A stretch of 35,290 bases of DNA. Origin: a virus. Shown in pieces: positions 7,702 to 15,831 of the stretch. The stretch lies in the IMG/VR virus record IMGVR_UViG_3300042566_000069, positions 1 to 35,290 of that record; one strand, 5' to 3'. The stretch's first letter is position 1; each line of letters opens with the position of its first letter. A program made the translations under genes and the position numbers. A model generated the notes under the pieces. That model worked only from the letters and a program-made list of their open reading frames with translations. It did no database searches and had not been told where the DNA came from.

Positions 7702-8325
7702 TTAGTGTGCGCCCAAGTGTTCTAGTGCTAAATGATAATGATGTTGTCTGTCGGCTAAACCAATTGTTCCACCATTAATGCGTTTTGTTAATGTGACGAA
7801 ATCATCCTTATCACAAAATTGATTTAGTTTGTTGTTGTCCCAGAACCAACCAGCACTAGCAACAGCACCATTAGGTGTCTCTAAGTATCTAACAGTATCC
7901 TCAATGCTCATATCTAATGCTTCAGCAAAGCGAGTATAGTTATCACGACCAGTCAATTGAATCAATCCACGACCTCTGAACCTAAATCCGTCACCTGAGT
8001 TTTCATCACCGTTCTTCATGCGATTAGCATAAACACGATTGGCAATCTTTTCTGGCTTGCGTTCATATTGCTTTGCTAGATCCTCTGAGGGGAAATACTT
8101 TTTAAAAGTACCCATCAATCCTTTAGCACTGTAGTTTAAGTTTTCAATGACTGCGTTGAATCCACCTGATTCATGCGCTATCTGTGCTAAGAATCCTGCA
8201 ACACGGCGAGGATTATCAAACATTTCATAATACTCTGCTACTGTGTTTAATGGCTCTACATAACCCTCTAGTATAGAGCGTTTTGTCTTTGGACACATTG
8301 CTGTTAATAATTCTATAGTTACCAT
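7702..8325 (-). CDS. GH19 chitinase-type endolysin / lysozyme
   Basis: A cell-wall hydrolase of glycoside hydrolase family 19, expected to cut peptidoglycan glycan strands. The core is intact: FLAQIAHESGGF at 45-56 with the proposed catalytic Glu52, ENLNYSAKGL (61-70), ANRVYANRMKNGDE, the very typical FRFRGRGLIQLTGRDNY, SAGWFW, and RINGG followed by GLADRQHHY. The 207 aa match phage endolysins of this family. There is no signal peptide or separate binding domain, so release would need a holin; an XhlA-like membrane protein is encoded at 30146-30457. Its place among tail fibre genes also allows a virion-associated lysozyme. Ribosome site AAAGG lies about 8 bases before the ATG. Confidence 0.92.
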   Translation of the reverse strand: MVTIELLTAMCPKTKRSILEGYVEPLNTVAEYYEMFDNPRRVAGFLAQIAHESGGFNAVIENLNYSAKGLMGTFKKYFPSEDLAKQYERKPEKIANRVYANRMKNGDENSGDGFRFRGRGLIQLTGRDNYTRFAEALDMSIEDTVRYLETPNGAVASAGWFWDNNKLNQFCDKDDFVTLTKRINGGTIGLADRQHHYHLALEHLGAH

Positions 8326-8334
8326 GTTTTACCT

Positions 8335-11300
8335 TTATGCGTATGTGGCGCCCACTGTATACCACTGTGTTGATGACGGGGCTATAAATTGAATCGTTGT
8401 TGTACTTTGTGAGAAACTTAAGTTTGTGCCTAAACTGTTTATCTGTGCCCCTGATGCCGGGAATACTAACATTGCATTTGCAGTAGTGTTAGTAACATTT
8501 ACTACCATACCTGCTACTGCGGTTGGCAATACAACAGCGTTTGCGCCTGATGCTACAGTAGATACTATGTTGATTTCTTTTGACAATACTGTACCTGCAC
8601 CTTGTGTTGTGCCTGCTGCCGTAATACCTGTGCCAACTGAACGTATATGATACGCTGTTGCGATTACATTAGCACCTTGTACGTTGCCAGTAGAAGTCAT
8701 ACTTGTCAATGTACCTGTACTTGTAATATTTGGTTGAGCCGCAGTTGTTACTGTGCCTGCTGTAGTAGCACTCGTAGCCGCACCTGACAACGAACCAGTG
8801 AATGTTGTAGCACTTACATTACCTGCACTTATGTTACCTGTAACTGCTAAACTTGTTAGGGTACCAACACTTGTTATATTTGGTTGTGCCGCCGTTGTTA
8901 CTGTACCAGCACGGGTTGCAGTACCAACTGTTATGTTTGCTATGTTTGCGTCAGTTACAACAATATTACCATTCATGCCTCCATGAATAGAGCATTGATA
9001 TTTGTAATTGCCTGTTATGCCATAAGGAACTTTCCAGTACAGTGTTCCTGCCACTTGACCCTGGGCTGAACTGTCAGATAACACTGTTCCTGCAGTGGAC
9101 ACATGTGACAGGCCAGTGCTGTAGTTTGCGCCAGCACCTGTTTGAATTAAGAATGGGTGTCCGGTTATATTCAAATTAAAAGCTAACGTTTCACCACTAG
9201 TAACATATAATGCAGGGTTAGTGGTAGCGCCATATTGGTCAAATAGATAGGATGCTCCACTATTACTGACATTCAATCTTGTTGTACCCTGTAGATACAA
9301 TTCATCTGTGGTCAGCCCGGCTGTGTTGAAAGTTGTGATGTTACCAAAAGTTAATGCACTTAATCCACTACCATTACCAGTAAATACGCCAGTATTTGCT
9401 GTAAATGCCGGTGCAGTAATAGTTCCACTCACACCCAATGATGTTAGGGTACCAACACTTGTTATATTTGGCTGAGCCGCAGTTGTTACTGTACCGGCTG
9501 TAGTTGCGCTAGTAGCCGCACCACTTAGTGCACCAACGAATGTTGTAGCTGTTATAGCTCCATTTGCTAAGTTAGCTGAGAAGTTTGCATTAGATAAGTG
9601 TGCATAATTACCATTAGCAGTAGCACTTATGAATGGAATGAATACAGTTCCAGTAGTTGTTAATGTTGTCAATAATGCCGCAGAATTGGTTGCATATGTC
9701 GCATTAGCTACAGTACCGGTGACATTACTTCCTGTCAACGTTGTTAAGTTAGCACCGTTACCTGCAAATACACCGGTTGCAGTAATATTACCTGCATTGA
9801 CGTTGCCGGCTCCACTAACAATTAAACCAGCAGAACTAACTGTTAAACCAGCAAGTGTACCTACACTTGTAATGTTTGGTTGTGCGGCTGTTGTTAATGT
9901 TCCTGCAAAGTAATTTGAAGTCGTTAGATTACCTAAGTTAGCATTGTTAGTTTGAATGTTACCAGTGACTGTCATCAAGTTAGTAGCGTCATTAAAAGTT
10001 AGATTTGCGCTACCTTGATATGTAGACCCGTCTTTATATTGAATAGAAGTATTAGAGCCACCGGGTGGGGTAGTAACTACTGCACCCCATGTTAAAGTTC
10101 CTGTACCATCGGTGGTCAACACCGATAAGTTTGTTCCTCCAGTTATACTAACATTACTTACTGGACCTAATGAAGTGACACCGCTTACAGTCAGACCTGT
10201 GAGCGTACCAACACTTGTGATGTTAGGTTGCGCGGCGATTAATACTGTGTTTGCTGTATTAGCTCTACCGTAGAAGTTACCAGTAAAATAATTCGCAGTG
10301 ACTGAGTTACCTAAATTGGCATTATTAGTTTGTATATTACCTGCAAGTGTTAGTTGATTAGTTACTTTATCAAAAGTATAGTTTGCGCTACCGTTCAATA
10401 CATCACCGTCATTAAACTGTACATATGTATTTGTGCCGCCTGCAGCCGCAGTGTCTACGCCCCATGACAAATTGCCGGCTCCATCAGTTTTAATAGTATA
10501 ACCAGAAGAGCCACCTGTGATATGCAAGTTAGCTAAATTACCTAATGTTACATTACTTGCTGATGAGGTGTCGATTATACCTCCTGCAGTCAACCCTGTT
10601 AATGTACCTACTGATGTAATGTTAGGTTGTGCATTAGTTGTTACTGTGGCTGCTGAACCAGTTACATTACCTGTTAATGCACCAGTGAATGTAGTTGCAC
10701 TTACATTACCAGCACTTATGTTACCAGTAACTGCTAACGATGTTAATGTACCTGTACTTGTAATGTTGGGTTGTGCATTAGTTGTTACTGTGGCTGCTGA
10801 ACCAGTTACATTACCTGTTAATGCACCAGTGAATGTAGTTGCACTTACATTACCAGCACTAATATTACCACTAACTGTTAATGAAATTAATGTACCAACA
10901 CTTGTAATGTAAGGTTGTGTAGGGTTAGTCGCCTCGTTTGACGTGATGGCGTAGACCGCATAATATGCCGACTGAGCATCAGTTGCATATGTGGCGTTGG
11001 CCACTGCGCCAGAAACATTAGCCCCGGCTACGGCATTAGCAGTAGTTGCGAATGCAACTGCACCTGTTACGTTAGCACCAGTAATAGAAGTTAATGCTGA
11101 ACCGTTACCTGAAACATTTGTAAATACACCATTCGTTGCGCCAATATTGCCCACGTTTGCGTTACCGGTAACACTCAATGCCCCGCTTGTTACTAGATTT
11201 CCACCGGTAACATTACCTGTTGCTACGATTAAACCACTAGTACCCAAGTTACCAACGTTGGCGTTACCGGTGACAGAGAATGTACCTGTTGTTATTAAAT

Positions 11301-11790
11301 TTCCGCCTGTGATATTTCCACTAGCAACGACTTGACCGGCAGTTGTGATATTACTACCCGATACATTACCTGTAGCGACTAGTTGACCACCGGTGACTAA
11401 GTTGCCACCTGTAACATTACCCACAGCAGTTGCATATCCTGACAAGTTGATATTAGATACATTAGAGATATTTGCCGGCAAATCTACCCACAACGTCTGA
11501 GAGGATGCAGTAATACTCGTATCTTGTGCTCCGTTACTATCACGACCAATACTTAATGTACTAGTGTGTACTTGCACACATGCAATGTTTGCAGTAACAA
11601 TAACGTTACCTGTCGGGGCGCTTACCGTTATACCAGCACCGGGTGTTCTATTGACAGAAGCAACTGACGCACCTTCGACACCAGCATACACCTCAGTAAA
11701 GTTTTGTTGTACTTTGTCAAATGCAGTTCTTATTGCATCAGCACTTGGATCATCGGGGAATGCGCCAAAATCTATATTTCTTTGAGCCAT
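8335..11790 (-). CDS. Long repetitive tail fibre with embedded cupredoxin domain (1151 aa)
   Basis: A host-recognition fibre candidate. The N-terminus (MAQRNIDFGAFPDDPSADAI, then AFDKVQQNFTEVY) is a short attachment segment. Most of the rest is degenerate repeats of Gly, Asn, Thr, Ser and Val. One class is ATGNVTGGNLVTSG-like (about 115-210). Another is QPNITSVGTLTSLxVxGNI, with eight copies by eye, often followed by GNVSATTFTGAL. Such repeats suit a long thin trimeric beta shaft. At about 845-950 lies a different, charged domain with H878, C933, H936 and M939, a complete type-1 copper ligand set (see the separate feature). The C-terminus is compact (FPASGAQINSLGTNLSFSQS). Codon-level repeats include a 144-base tandem unit. 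A late-promoter octamer lies 20 bases upstream. Confidence 0.9.
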   Translation of the reverse strand: MAQRNIDFGAFPDDPSADAIRTAFDKVQQNFTEVYAGVEGASVASVNRTPGAGITVSAPTGNVIVTANIACVQVHTSTLSIGRDSNGAQDTSITASSQTLWVDLPANISNVSNINLSGYATAVGNVTGGNLVTGGQLVATGNVSGSNITTAGQVVASGNITGGNLITTGTFSVTGNANVGNLGTSGLIVATGNVTGGNLVTSGALSVTGNANVGNIGATNGVFTNVSGNGSALTSITGANVTGAVAFATTANAVAGANVSGAVANATYATDAQSAYYAVYAITSNEATNPTQPYITSVGTLISLTVSGNISAGNVSATTFTGALTGNVTGSAATVTTNAQPNITSTGTLTSLAVTGNISAGNVSATTFTGALTGNVTGSAATVTTNAQPNITSVGTLTGLTAGGIIDTSSASNVTLGNLANLHITGGSSGYTIKTDGAGNLSWGVDTAAAGGTNTYVQFNDGDVLNGSANYTFDKVTNQLTLAGNIQTNNANLGNSVTANYFTGNFYGRANTANTVLIAAQPNITSVGTLTGLTVSGVTSLGPVSNVSITGGTNLSVLTTDGTGTLTWGAVVTTPPGGSNTSIQYKDGSTYQGSANLTFNDATNLMTVTGNIQTNNANLGNLTTSNYFAGTLTTAAQPNITSVGTLAGLTVSSAGLIVSGAGNVNAGNITATGVFAGNGANLTTLTGSNVTGTVANATYATNSAALLTTLTTTGTVFIPFISATANGNYAHLSNANFSANLANGAITATTFVGALSGAATSATTAGTVTTAAQPNITSVGTLTSLGVSGTITAPAFTANTGVFTGNGSGLSALTFGNITTFNTAGLTTDELYLQGTTRLNVSNSGASYLFDQYGATTNPALYVTSGETLAFNLNITGHPFLIQTGAGANYSTGLSHVSTAGTVLSDSSAQGQVAGTLYWKVPYGITGNYKYQCSIHGGMNGNIVVTDANIANITVGTATRAGTVTTAAQPNITSVGTLTSLAVTGNISAGNVSATTFTGSLSGAATSATTAGTVTTAAQPNITSTGTLTSMTSTGNVQGANVIATAYHIRSVGTGITAAGTTQGAGTVLSKEINIVSTVASGANAVVLPTAVAGMVVNVTNTTANAMLVFPASGAQINSLGTNLSFSQSTTTIQFIAPSSTQWYTVGATYA
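8945..9265 (-). other. Cupredoxin/plastocyanin-like domain inside the tail fibre
   Basis: Residues about 843-949 of the fibre read as a blue-copper fold: LYVTSGETLAFNLNITGHPF with H878, then GTLYWKVPYGITGNYKYQCS and IHGGMNGNIVV. Ligands would be H878, C933, H936 and M939. The spacing C-x2-H-x2-M equals that of amicyanin (CTPHPFM), and the preceding Y-x-Y/F-x-C and trailing G-x-I-V-V match plastocyanin-type C-termini. It interrupts the repeats cleanly. Copper binding is inferred. Confidence 0.7.
10625..10860. repeat. Tandem 144-base repeat within the tail fibre gene
   Basis: By eye, 10625-10716 (92 bases) recurs without a difference at 10769-10860, a period of 144 bases or 48 codons. Each unit encodes the GNVSATTFTGALTGNVTGSA segment plus flanks. 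The identity at silent positions indicates recent duplication or gene conversion rather than only protein-level selection. Confidence 0.85.
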
Positions 11791-11810
11791 ATCTATATTA
11801 CCTTATCTAG

Positions 11811-11818
11811 TATTTATC
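11811..11818 (-). promoter_or_regulatory. Late-promoter-like octamer (GATAAATA) for the tail fibre
   Basis: GATAAATAC on the minus strand lies between the fibre start (11790) and the terminator of the upstream gene. This resembles the T4 late promoter TATAAATA. AAGG precedes the ATG by about 10 bases. Confidence 0.7.
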
Positions 11819-11840
11819 GTTTTCGGATAAACGAGAACCC

Positions 11841-11871
11841 AAAAAAATACCCGACTAGAGCCGGGTATTTT
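11841..11871 (-). terminator. Rho-independent terminator after the 781-aa gene
   Basis: A 10-bp stem (AAAATACCCG at 11844-11853 with CGGGTATTTT at 11862-11871) has an 8-base loop. On the minus strand it is followed by seven T residues (11841-11847). It lies 15 bases past the stop of the 11886-14231 gene and separates that unit from the fibre promoter. Confidence 0.88.
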
Positions 11872-11885
11872 GTGTGATTATACTA

Positions 11886-14231
11886 TCACTTGATTCCTGC
11901 TAATGATTTCCAATCATGTAACAAATTAGTAGATTCTTGCATAGGATTACCTAATCTACTTGCTTGGGTTGCTACTACAGGAACTGTAGTTTGACCTGTA
12001 GATTTCTGCTTGTTTAGACCACCAGAGATAACTTTAGTCATGAAGTTGATATCAGTTTCAAATTTGTCATCATCACCGTTAGCGTATGATTCTTGAACTG
12101 CATCTTCTTCACCTTCTTCTTTGTCTTGACCTGCATCGACCGTAGCTAATGCTTGGTCTTCTGCGGCTTCTGCATTTTCATCTGCGGTGGTTTCGGCTGC
12201 ACCTGAATCAGGAGCGTTATCTTCAGAAACTTCAAATTCTTGTTGATCTTCTGACTCAACTTCATCTACCATTTCTTTGTCGCCTTCAGGAGCACAGTTG
12301 CCCTCATGAACACCGCCGCATGATTCACATGTTGCTTCATCATCTTCATGATCGTGACCTTCACTGTCATGCTCGTCGGAACTTTGTTCATCTTCATAAT
12401 CACCGTTATCATCACTACCTTCTTCGCCGCCAATAGCAACTACATTAGGTTGACCTGCGCCGCCTGTGACTTTTCTGATTAGATCCATCATACCTTCATG
12501 GTCATCTACAACATCAATATCAGCTTCACCTTCTTGACCAGCAACATCAACTGTCATTGGATCCGGTGCAGTTTGTTGACCGTTCATCCCACGAGCTTCA
12601 TCACCACCAAATAGACCTAAGCCTGCTTGTTTGATAGCAGCCAATAATTGGTCAGCTTCACCGTCTTGTGCAGATACTGTAACTGAATCAGGTTGATTCT
12701 GATTACCTTTACTGATAGAAACAGTCATACCTTCTTGAATTTCTGTATATTCATTCAATAAGTTACTTAACTCGTTGTCCCATGACTCAAACATGCTACC
12801 TGTTTCTTCAATTGAAGAACGGTCTGTGAATGTGCGGCCGCCGATACTAAACTTGCCACCGGTTGGTGTGCGATTTAGTGCGTTAGTAAATGCATTTCCT
12901 TCGTCCATCTCATGATCTGCTTGACTAGCCATACCAGGAACTGTTGCTGGCATTTCAGTCTCTAATACACTGCCCATGCCATAGCATTCGTCTAAGCCTT
13001 CTTTGTATCCTTCGTGATACATACGGGCTTCTTCCATATCTTCGTAGTTCTTACCGCAATGTGAATGACCTTTTAGACCATGAGACTTACCTGCTAATCT
13101 AGCAGACTGTAAATTTTGTGACAAGCCTTCTTTGACTTTCTTTTTCTTCTTCAAATCGTTTTTGCCTTTGCCATCTTCAGCATAATCAGGGATGTTATTC
13201 TTATTAGCGTCTGGCTTCTTGCTTTCAAACGTACCTTGGTTGCGACCTGCACCTAATCCAGCACCCATGTCGCCGTCGTGTGATGGCATGTCACCTTCTT
13301 TTAGACCACGTAACTTAGCAAGAATAGCTCCCGCAATACGCTTACCTTTTTCACCGCCACCAGAACTCTTAGCAATCTTAGCAAAGTTCTTGCCTGGCTG
13401 ACCAATGTCTTTACCAGCGGCTGCTTTCTTGGCAGAATAGCTTGCTTCTCCGGCCTCATCGACTGACTCACCATATCTACCTTTGTGACTGCTGATTCGG
13501 TCGTATTCTTGGCCACGGTCGTATTCTTGAGGGTCCTTAAGTCCAGTCTTATCTCCGTTTGGTCTACTGAATCCAGACAGTTGTGATGCCAAACTTGGTG
13601 GTTCACGGCTAGCCAATCGTTTCTGAATTCTTGCGTCTTCGGCGTCACGAGCAGTTTTACCGGATACTCGATCTACCACCTTATTCACTGCGCCGCCAAC
13701 TTTACGAGCCATATCGCCAAGACCTTCTTCCATTTCTTGACCGTCTGGGTTCAATGACATTTCACCTTTACCAATAGATTGTTTAATCTGTTGTGCAAGT
13801 TGTGGGTTGTTAACTGTACCTAGAGTCTTGTTGCCTTGTTGAATAACTTGAGTCTTTGTTTGTGACGCTGGTTTGATTTCAATCTGTTCAGCTTCAGCTA
13901 ACATATTTTGGTCAATTGTTTCTATCCAATCTTTAAGACTATGCTTAGTAGTCTTCTTTTTATCATGTGCAGGTAACTTAACATCTTTGCCATGTTTTAC
14001 ACCAAATGCACTGAAGTCATACTTCTTAACTTCGCCTGAGGCGTCAGCATCTTTCTTTGGACGACCACGACCCTTTTTAGGGGCATCAGATTTAACTTTC
14101 TTGCCTTCTTCGTCTTCGTCATCTTTACGACCATACCCACCTGGTTCAGCAGTGTGCTTGACACCAGTTTTAGTCTTTTCTGTAGCCTCGCTCAACTGGC
14201 TCATTTTTGCTAGCATGTCTTTTAAATTCAT
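11886..14231 (-). CDS. Large acidic, mostly disordered protein with AT-hook (781 aa)
   Basis: Not assigned to a family. It is rich in Glu, Asp, Gly and Lys and probably largely disordered. A canonical AT-hook KKGRGRPKK lies at 52-60, a minor-groove DNA-binding motif. A Cys pair CESCGG plus HEGNC (C635, C638, H642, C646) could hold zinc. Residues 600-720 are extremely acidic. The N-terminus MNLKDMLAKMSQLSEAT has an LxE site at 13-15, and LAE-A recurs at 111-114. Both fit the T4 prohead protease rule (L/I-x-E), suggesting a core or internal head protein that is cut during maturation. The C-terminus has a short folded-looking part (DINFMTKVISGGLNKQKSTG). Ribosome site AAAGGAAC is clear. It is followed by a terminator. 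A scaffold-like role is also possible. Confidence 0.8.
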   Translation of the reverse strand: MNLKDMLAKMSQLSEATEKTKTGVKHTAEPGGYGRKDDEDEEGKKVKSDAPKKGRGRPKKDADASGEVKKYDFSAFGVKHGKDVKLPAHDKKKTTKHSLKDWIETIDQNMLAEAEQIEIKPASQTKTQVIQQGNKTLGTVNNPQLAQQIKQSIGKGEMSLNPDGQEMEEGLGDMARKVGGAVNKVVDRVSGKTARDAEDARIQKRLASREPPSLASQLSGFSRPNGDKTGLKDPQEYDRGQEYDRISSHKGRYGESVDEAGEASYSAKKAAAGKDIGQPGKNFAKIAKSSGGGEKGKRIAGAILAKLRGLKEGDMPSHDGDMGAGLGAGRNQGTFESKKPDANKNNIPDYAEDGKGKNDLKKKKKVKEGLSQNLQSARLAGKSHGLKGHSHCGKNYEDMEEARMYHEGYKEGLDECYGMGSVLETEMPATVPGMASQADHEMDEGNAFTNALNRTPTGGKFSIGGRTFTDRSSIEETGSMFESWDNELSNLLNEYTEIQEGMTVSISKGNQNQPDSVTVSAQDGEADQLLAAIKQAGLGLFGGDEARGMNGQQTAPDPMTVDVAGQEGEADIDVVDDHEGMMDLIRKVTGGAGQPNVVAIGGEEGSDDNGDYEDEQSSDEHDSEGHDHEDDEATCESCGGVHEGNCAPEGDKEMVDEVESEDQQEFEVSEDNAPDSGAAETTADENAEAAEDQALATVDAGQDKEEGEEDAVQESYANGDDDKFETDINFMTKVISGGLNKQKSTGQTTVPVVATQASRLGNPMQESTNLLHDWKSLAGIK

Positions 14232-14249
14232 TTCAATTGTTCCTTTGAA

Positions 14250-14873
14250 TTATTTTCTTGCGCCAGTTGCTGGCATCGGTGGTCGTGTGATTTTACTCAT
14301 AGGACTTTGTTGTCCTAACTTAGCATCATCCAAGTATGGCTTGAACGGATCAAACGAATCCTTTGTCTTATCACCTGCGTAAGGGATATCAATTTGTGAA
14401 CCCTTAGCTTGAGTTTGTATACTAGGTAGATATGATTGACTGTAAGCTTTATTAGCTTCTTTGGCACCCGGTTGTTCTTCCATTTCTTCATGTGTAAGAA
14501 CAGGTGAATGTTGCATTTCATTTGCATATCCGTCAGCTTCATTGTTAATACTATCATTGAAATCACTAGTGATTACTCTGACCATATTAACATTGTAACC
14601 TAATAATTGTGCAATCTGCTGAATCATTGGTTCTGTTGCTGGATATCTAAAGTCAGCTTTGATGATAGTGATAGGCTGGTTTGCTAAATTAGGAAATCCG
14701 TAAGGATCTTTTTGTATAGGTGTAGTGACTGGGTCGCTAATTTTAATTGGATCAAACTTATTAAGATTGTATTTAAACATATCTATAAAGTTCTTATCCA
14801 CTTCACCTGCAATCTTGATAGTGTAATTGTATGATTTTACACTTTCGGTTATGTAATGTTTAAGGCTTTTCAT
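14250..14873 (-). CDS. Hypothetical protein with capsid-targeting-like N-terminus (207 aa)
   Basis: Function unknown. The N-terminus MKSLKHYITES closely mirrors the T4 capsid-targeting sequence MKTYQEFIAEA: same length, aromatic at position 7, and an I-x-E site ending at residue 10, where gp21 would cut. Residues 15-110 look folded (YNYTIKIAGEVDKNFIDMF, then ITIIKADFRYPATEPMIQQ). The C-terminal half is Gln/Pro-rich and probably flexible, ending MSKITRPPMPATGARK. It sits between gp16 and the acidic AT-hook protein under its own late-type promoter (14893-14900), with ribosome site AGGAAT. A packaged internal head protein is the favoured but unproven reading. Confidence 0.75.
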   Translation of the reverse strand: MKSLKHYITESVKSYNYTIKIAGEVDKNFIDMFKYNLNKFDPIKISDPVTTPIQKDPYGFPNLANQPITIIKADFRYPATEPMIQQIAQLLGYNVNMVRVITSDFNDSINNEADGYANEMQHSPVLTHEEMEEQPGAKEANKAYSQSYLPSIQTQAKGSQIDIPYAGDKTKDSFDPFKPYLDDAKLGQQSPMSKITRPPMPATGARK

Positions 14874-14892
14874 TTCTTATTCCTGTATTCAG

Positions 14893-14900
14893 TATTTATC
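14893..14900 (-). promoter_or_regulatory. Late-promoter-like octamer (GATAAATA)
   Basis: GATAAATACTG on the minus strand lies 19 bases before the ATG at 14873, leaving room for the AGGAAT ribosome site. It overlaps the stop of the gp16-like gene. Confidence 0.7.
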
Positions 14901-15381
14901 ATTTCTCAACAGTTTTGGGGTTAAGCATCTTGAGCAGTTCATTTCTGTCTAATGCTTTACCTTCACCGATAGGAGTTGATTCTACTTCTTCACTCTTTTC
15001 AGCAGTCTTTTGATCCAACTGTGCTTTTTTAAGCTGTAAATCAATCATTTTGAGTTTTTTGTTTATCTTTGCTGTCTTAGCTGTAATAGCATGTCCAAGC
15101 ATACTGCTTGCCGCATTGAAAATTTCACTAGCAAAACGACTATCAACTTGCATACCAAGGTCTACTAAGTCTTTGTAACTACTTGTGGCCATGGCAGCTA
15201 GTTCATCCATTTCACTATCAGCGGCATCTAATCCTCTGACTTGTGGTAGTGCGTTCTCTATCTTTTCTAAATTATTGAGTGCTTCAGTTGTTACTTCGTG
15301 AGCATGTTCAGGGATAGGTCTTGATAACTCGTCTATCGTATCCTGAGGTAATTCAAAAAGTTCTTGTAATTTTTTGGTCAT
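14899..15381 (-). CDS. 16: Terminase small subunit, gp16-like
   Basis: Likely the DNA-recognition subunit of the packaging motor; it would regulate the large terminase gp17, which is not in this window. The 160 aa match T4 gp16 (164 aa). The centre is a long helical hairpin (DLVDLGMQVDSRFASEIFNA, then AITAKTAKINKKLKMIDLQL, about 72-122), like the coiled-coil oligomerisation core of gp16 proteins in T4-like phages. The N-terminus (MTKKLQELFELP) and charged C-terminus look flexible. Its ATG is only 4 bases after an AATAAATA octamer, with no ribosome site. It follows gp4. The call rests on length, helix pattern and context. Confidence 0.65.
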   Translation of the reverse strand: MTKKLQELFELPQDTIDELSRPIPEHAHEVTTEALNNLEKIENALPQVRGLDAADSEMDELAAMATSSYKDLVDLGMQVDSRFASEIFNAASSMLGHAITAKTAKINKKLKMIDLQLKKAQLDQKTAEKSEEVESTPIGEGKALDRNELLKMLNPKTVEK

Positions 15382-15385
15382 ACAG

Positions 15386-15393
15386 TATTTATT
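15386..15393 (-). promoter_or_regulatory. Late-promoter-like octamer 4 bases before the gp16 start
   Basis: AATAAATACTG on the minus strand is followed almost at once by ATG (15379-15381). The octamer overlaps the TAA of the gp4-like gene. If it is a promoter, the message would be nearly leaderless. Confidence 0.5.
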
Positions 15394-15830
15394 TACCTGT
15401 TTCTACCGTTGTAGAAAAGGTCATCTTCTGTAATGACTCTAAATGTATAGCCGTGCTGTTTGCAGTAACCCATTGCGGCTTGCCATTTAGCATGGTTAAT
15501 TGCTACAATCATTCTATCCTTAGCATTAGCCACTTTGCTTTCAATAATGCTTTGTTTTTTTGGTTTTATCTCTACTACTTCTGCTATTTGCTTACCAAAC
15601 TTATTTTGATAAACTACAAAGAAATCTGGAATGTAGTTTGTTGCTTTTCCTGTAAAAGGGTGACGATAAGGAACGATCAATGATTCACTAGCCCAATACA
15701 ATACGTGATTGTTAGAATCACAGAACGTCATAAATGTCAACTCCCAACCACTACGATATCTAGGTTTGTTTTTACCTACATATTTTTGAGTGTTTTTGGG
15801 AGTGAATATACCTTGAGCAAATCGTGACAT
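15393..15830 (-). CDS. 4: Head completion protein gp4 (TnsA-like nuclease fold)
   Basis: Finishes filled heads before tail joining. The start MSRFAQGIFTPKNTQKYVG and the following RYRSGWELTFMTFCD are the hallmark of T4 gp4 (also called gp50/65), and the 145 aa match its usual length (about 150). The residues E30 (RSGWE), D69 (YIPDF) and E87-x-K89 (VEIKP) form the E...D...ExK pattern of the TnsA/PD-(D/E)XK nuclease fold, so the active site looks intact. It starts 1 base past the stop of the upstream 120-aa gene, suggesting coupling, and ends within the gp16 promoter-like octamer. Confidence 0.9.
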   Translation of the reverse strand: MSRFAQGIFTPKNTQKYVGKNKPRYRSGWELTFMTFCDSNNHVLYWASESLIVPYRHPFTGKATNYIPDFFVVYQNKFGKQIAEVVEIKPKKQSIIESKVANAKDRMIVAINHAKWQAAMGYCKQHGYTFRVITEDDLFYNGRNR

Positions 15831-15831
15831 G

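Noticed and set aside
10617-10910. CRISPR-like array from the regularly spaced repeats
   Set aside because: The repeats are in frame, 144 bases apart and contiguous with coding sequence; there are no short palindromic repeats with unique spacers.
8426-11785. Plus-strand reading frames opposite the tail fibre gene (for example 10517-10912)
   Set aside because: They are long only because the fibre repeats avoid stops in the opposite frame. Their Val/Pro/Ala-rich repeats mirror the fibre repeats, and they have no ribosome sites.
13301-13648. Minus-strand 115-codon frame inside the acidic AT-hook gene
   Set aside because: It overlaps a clearly coding frame completely, and its composition looks like an out-of-frame translation.
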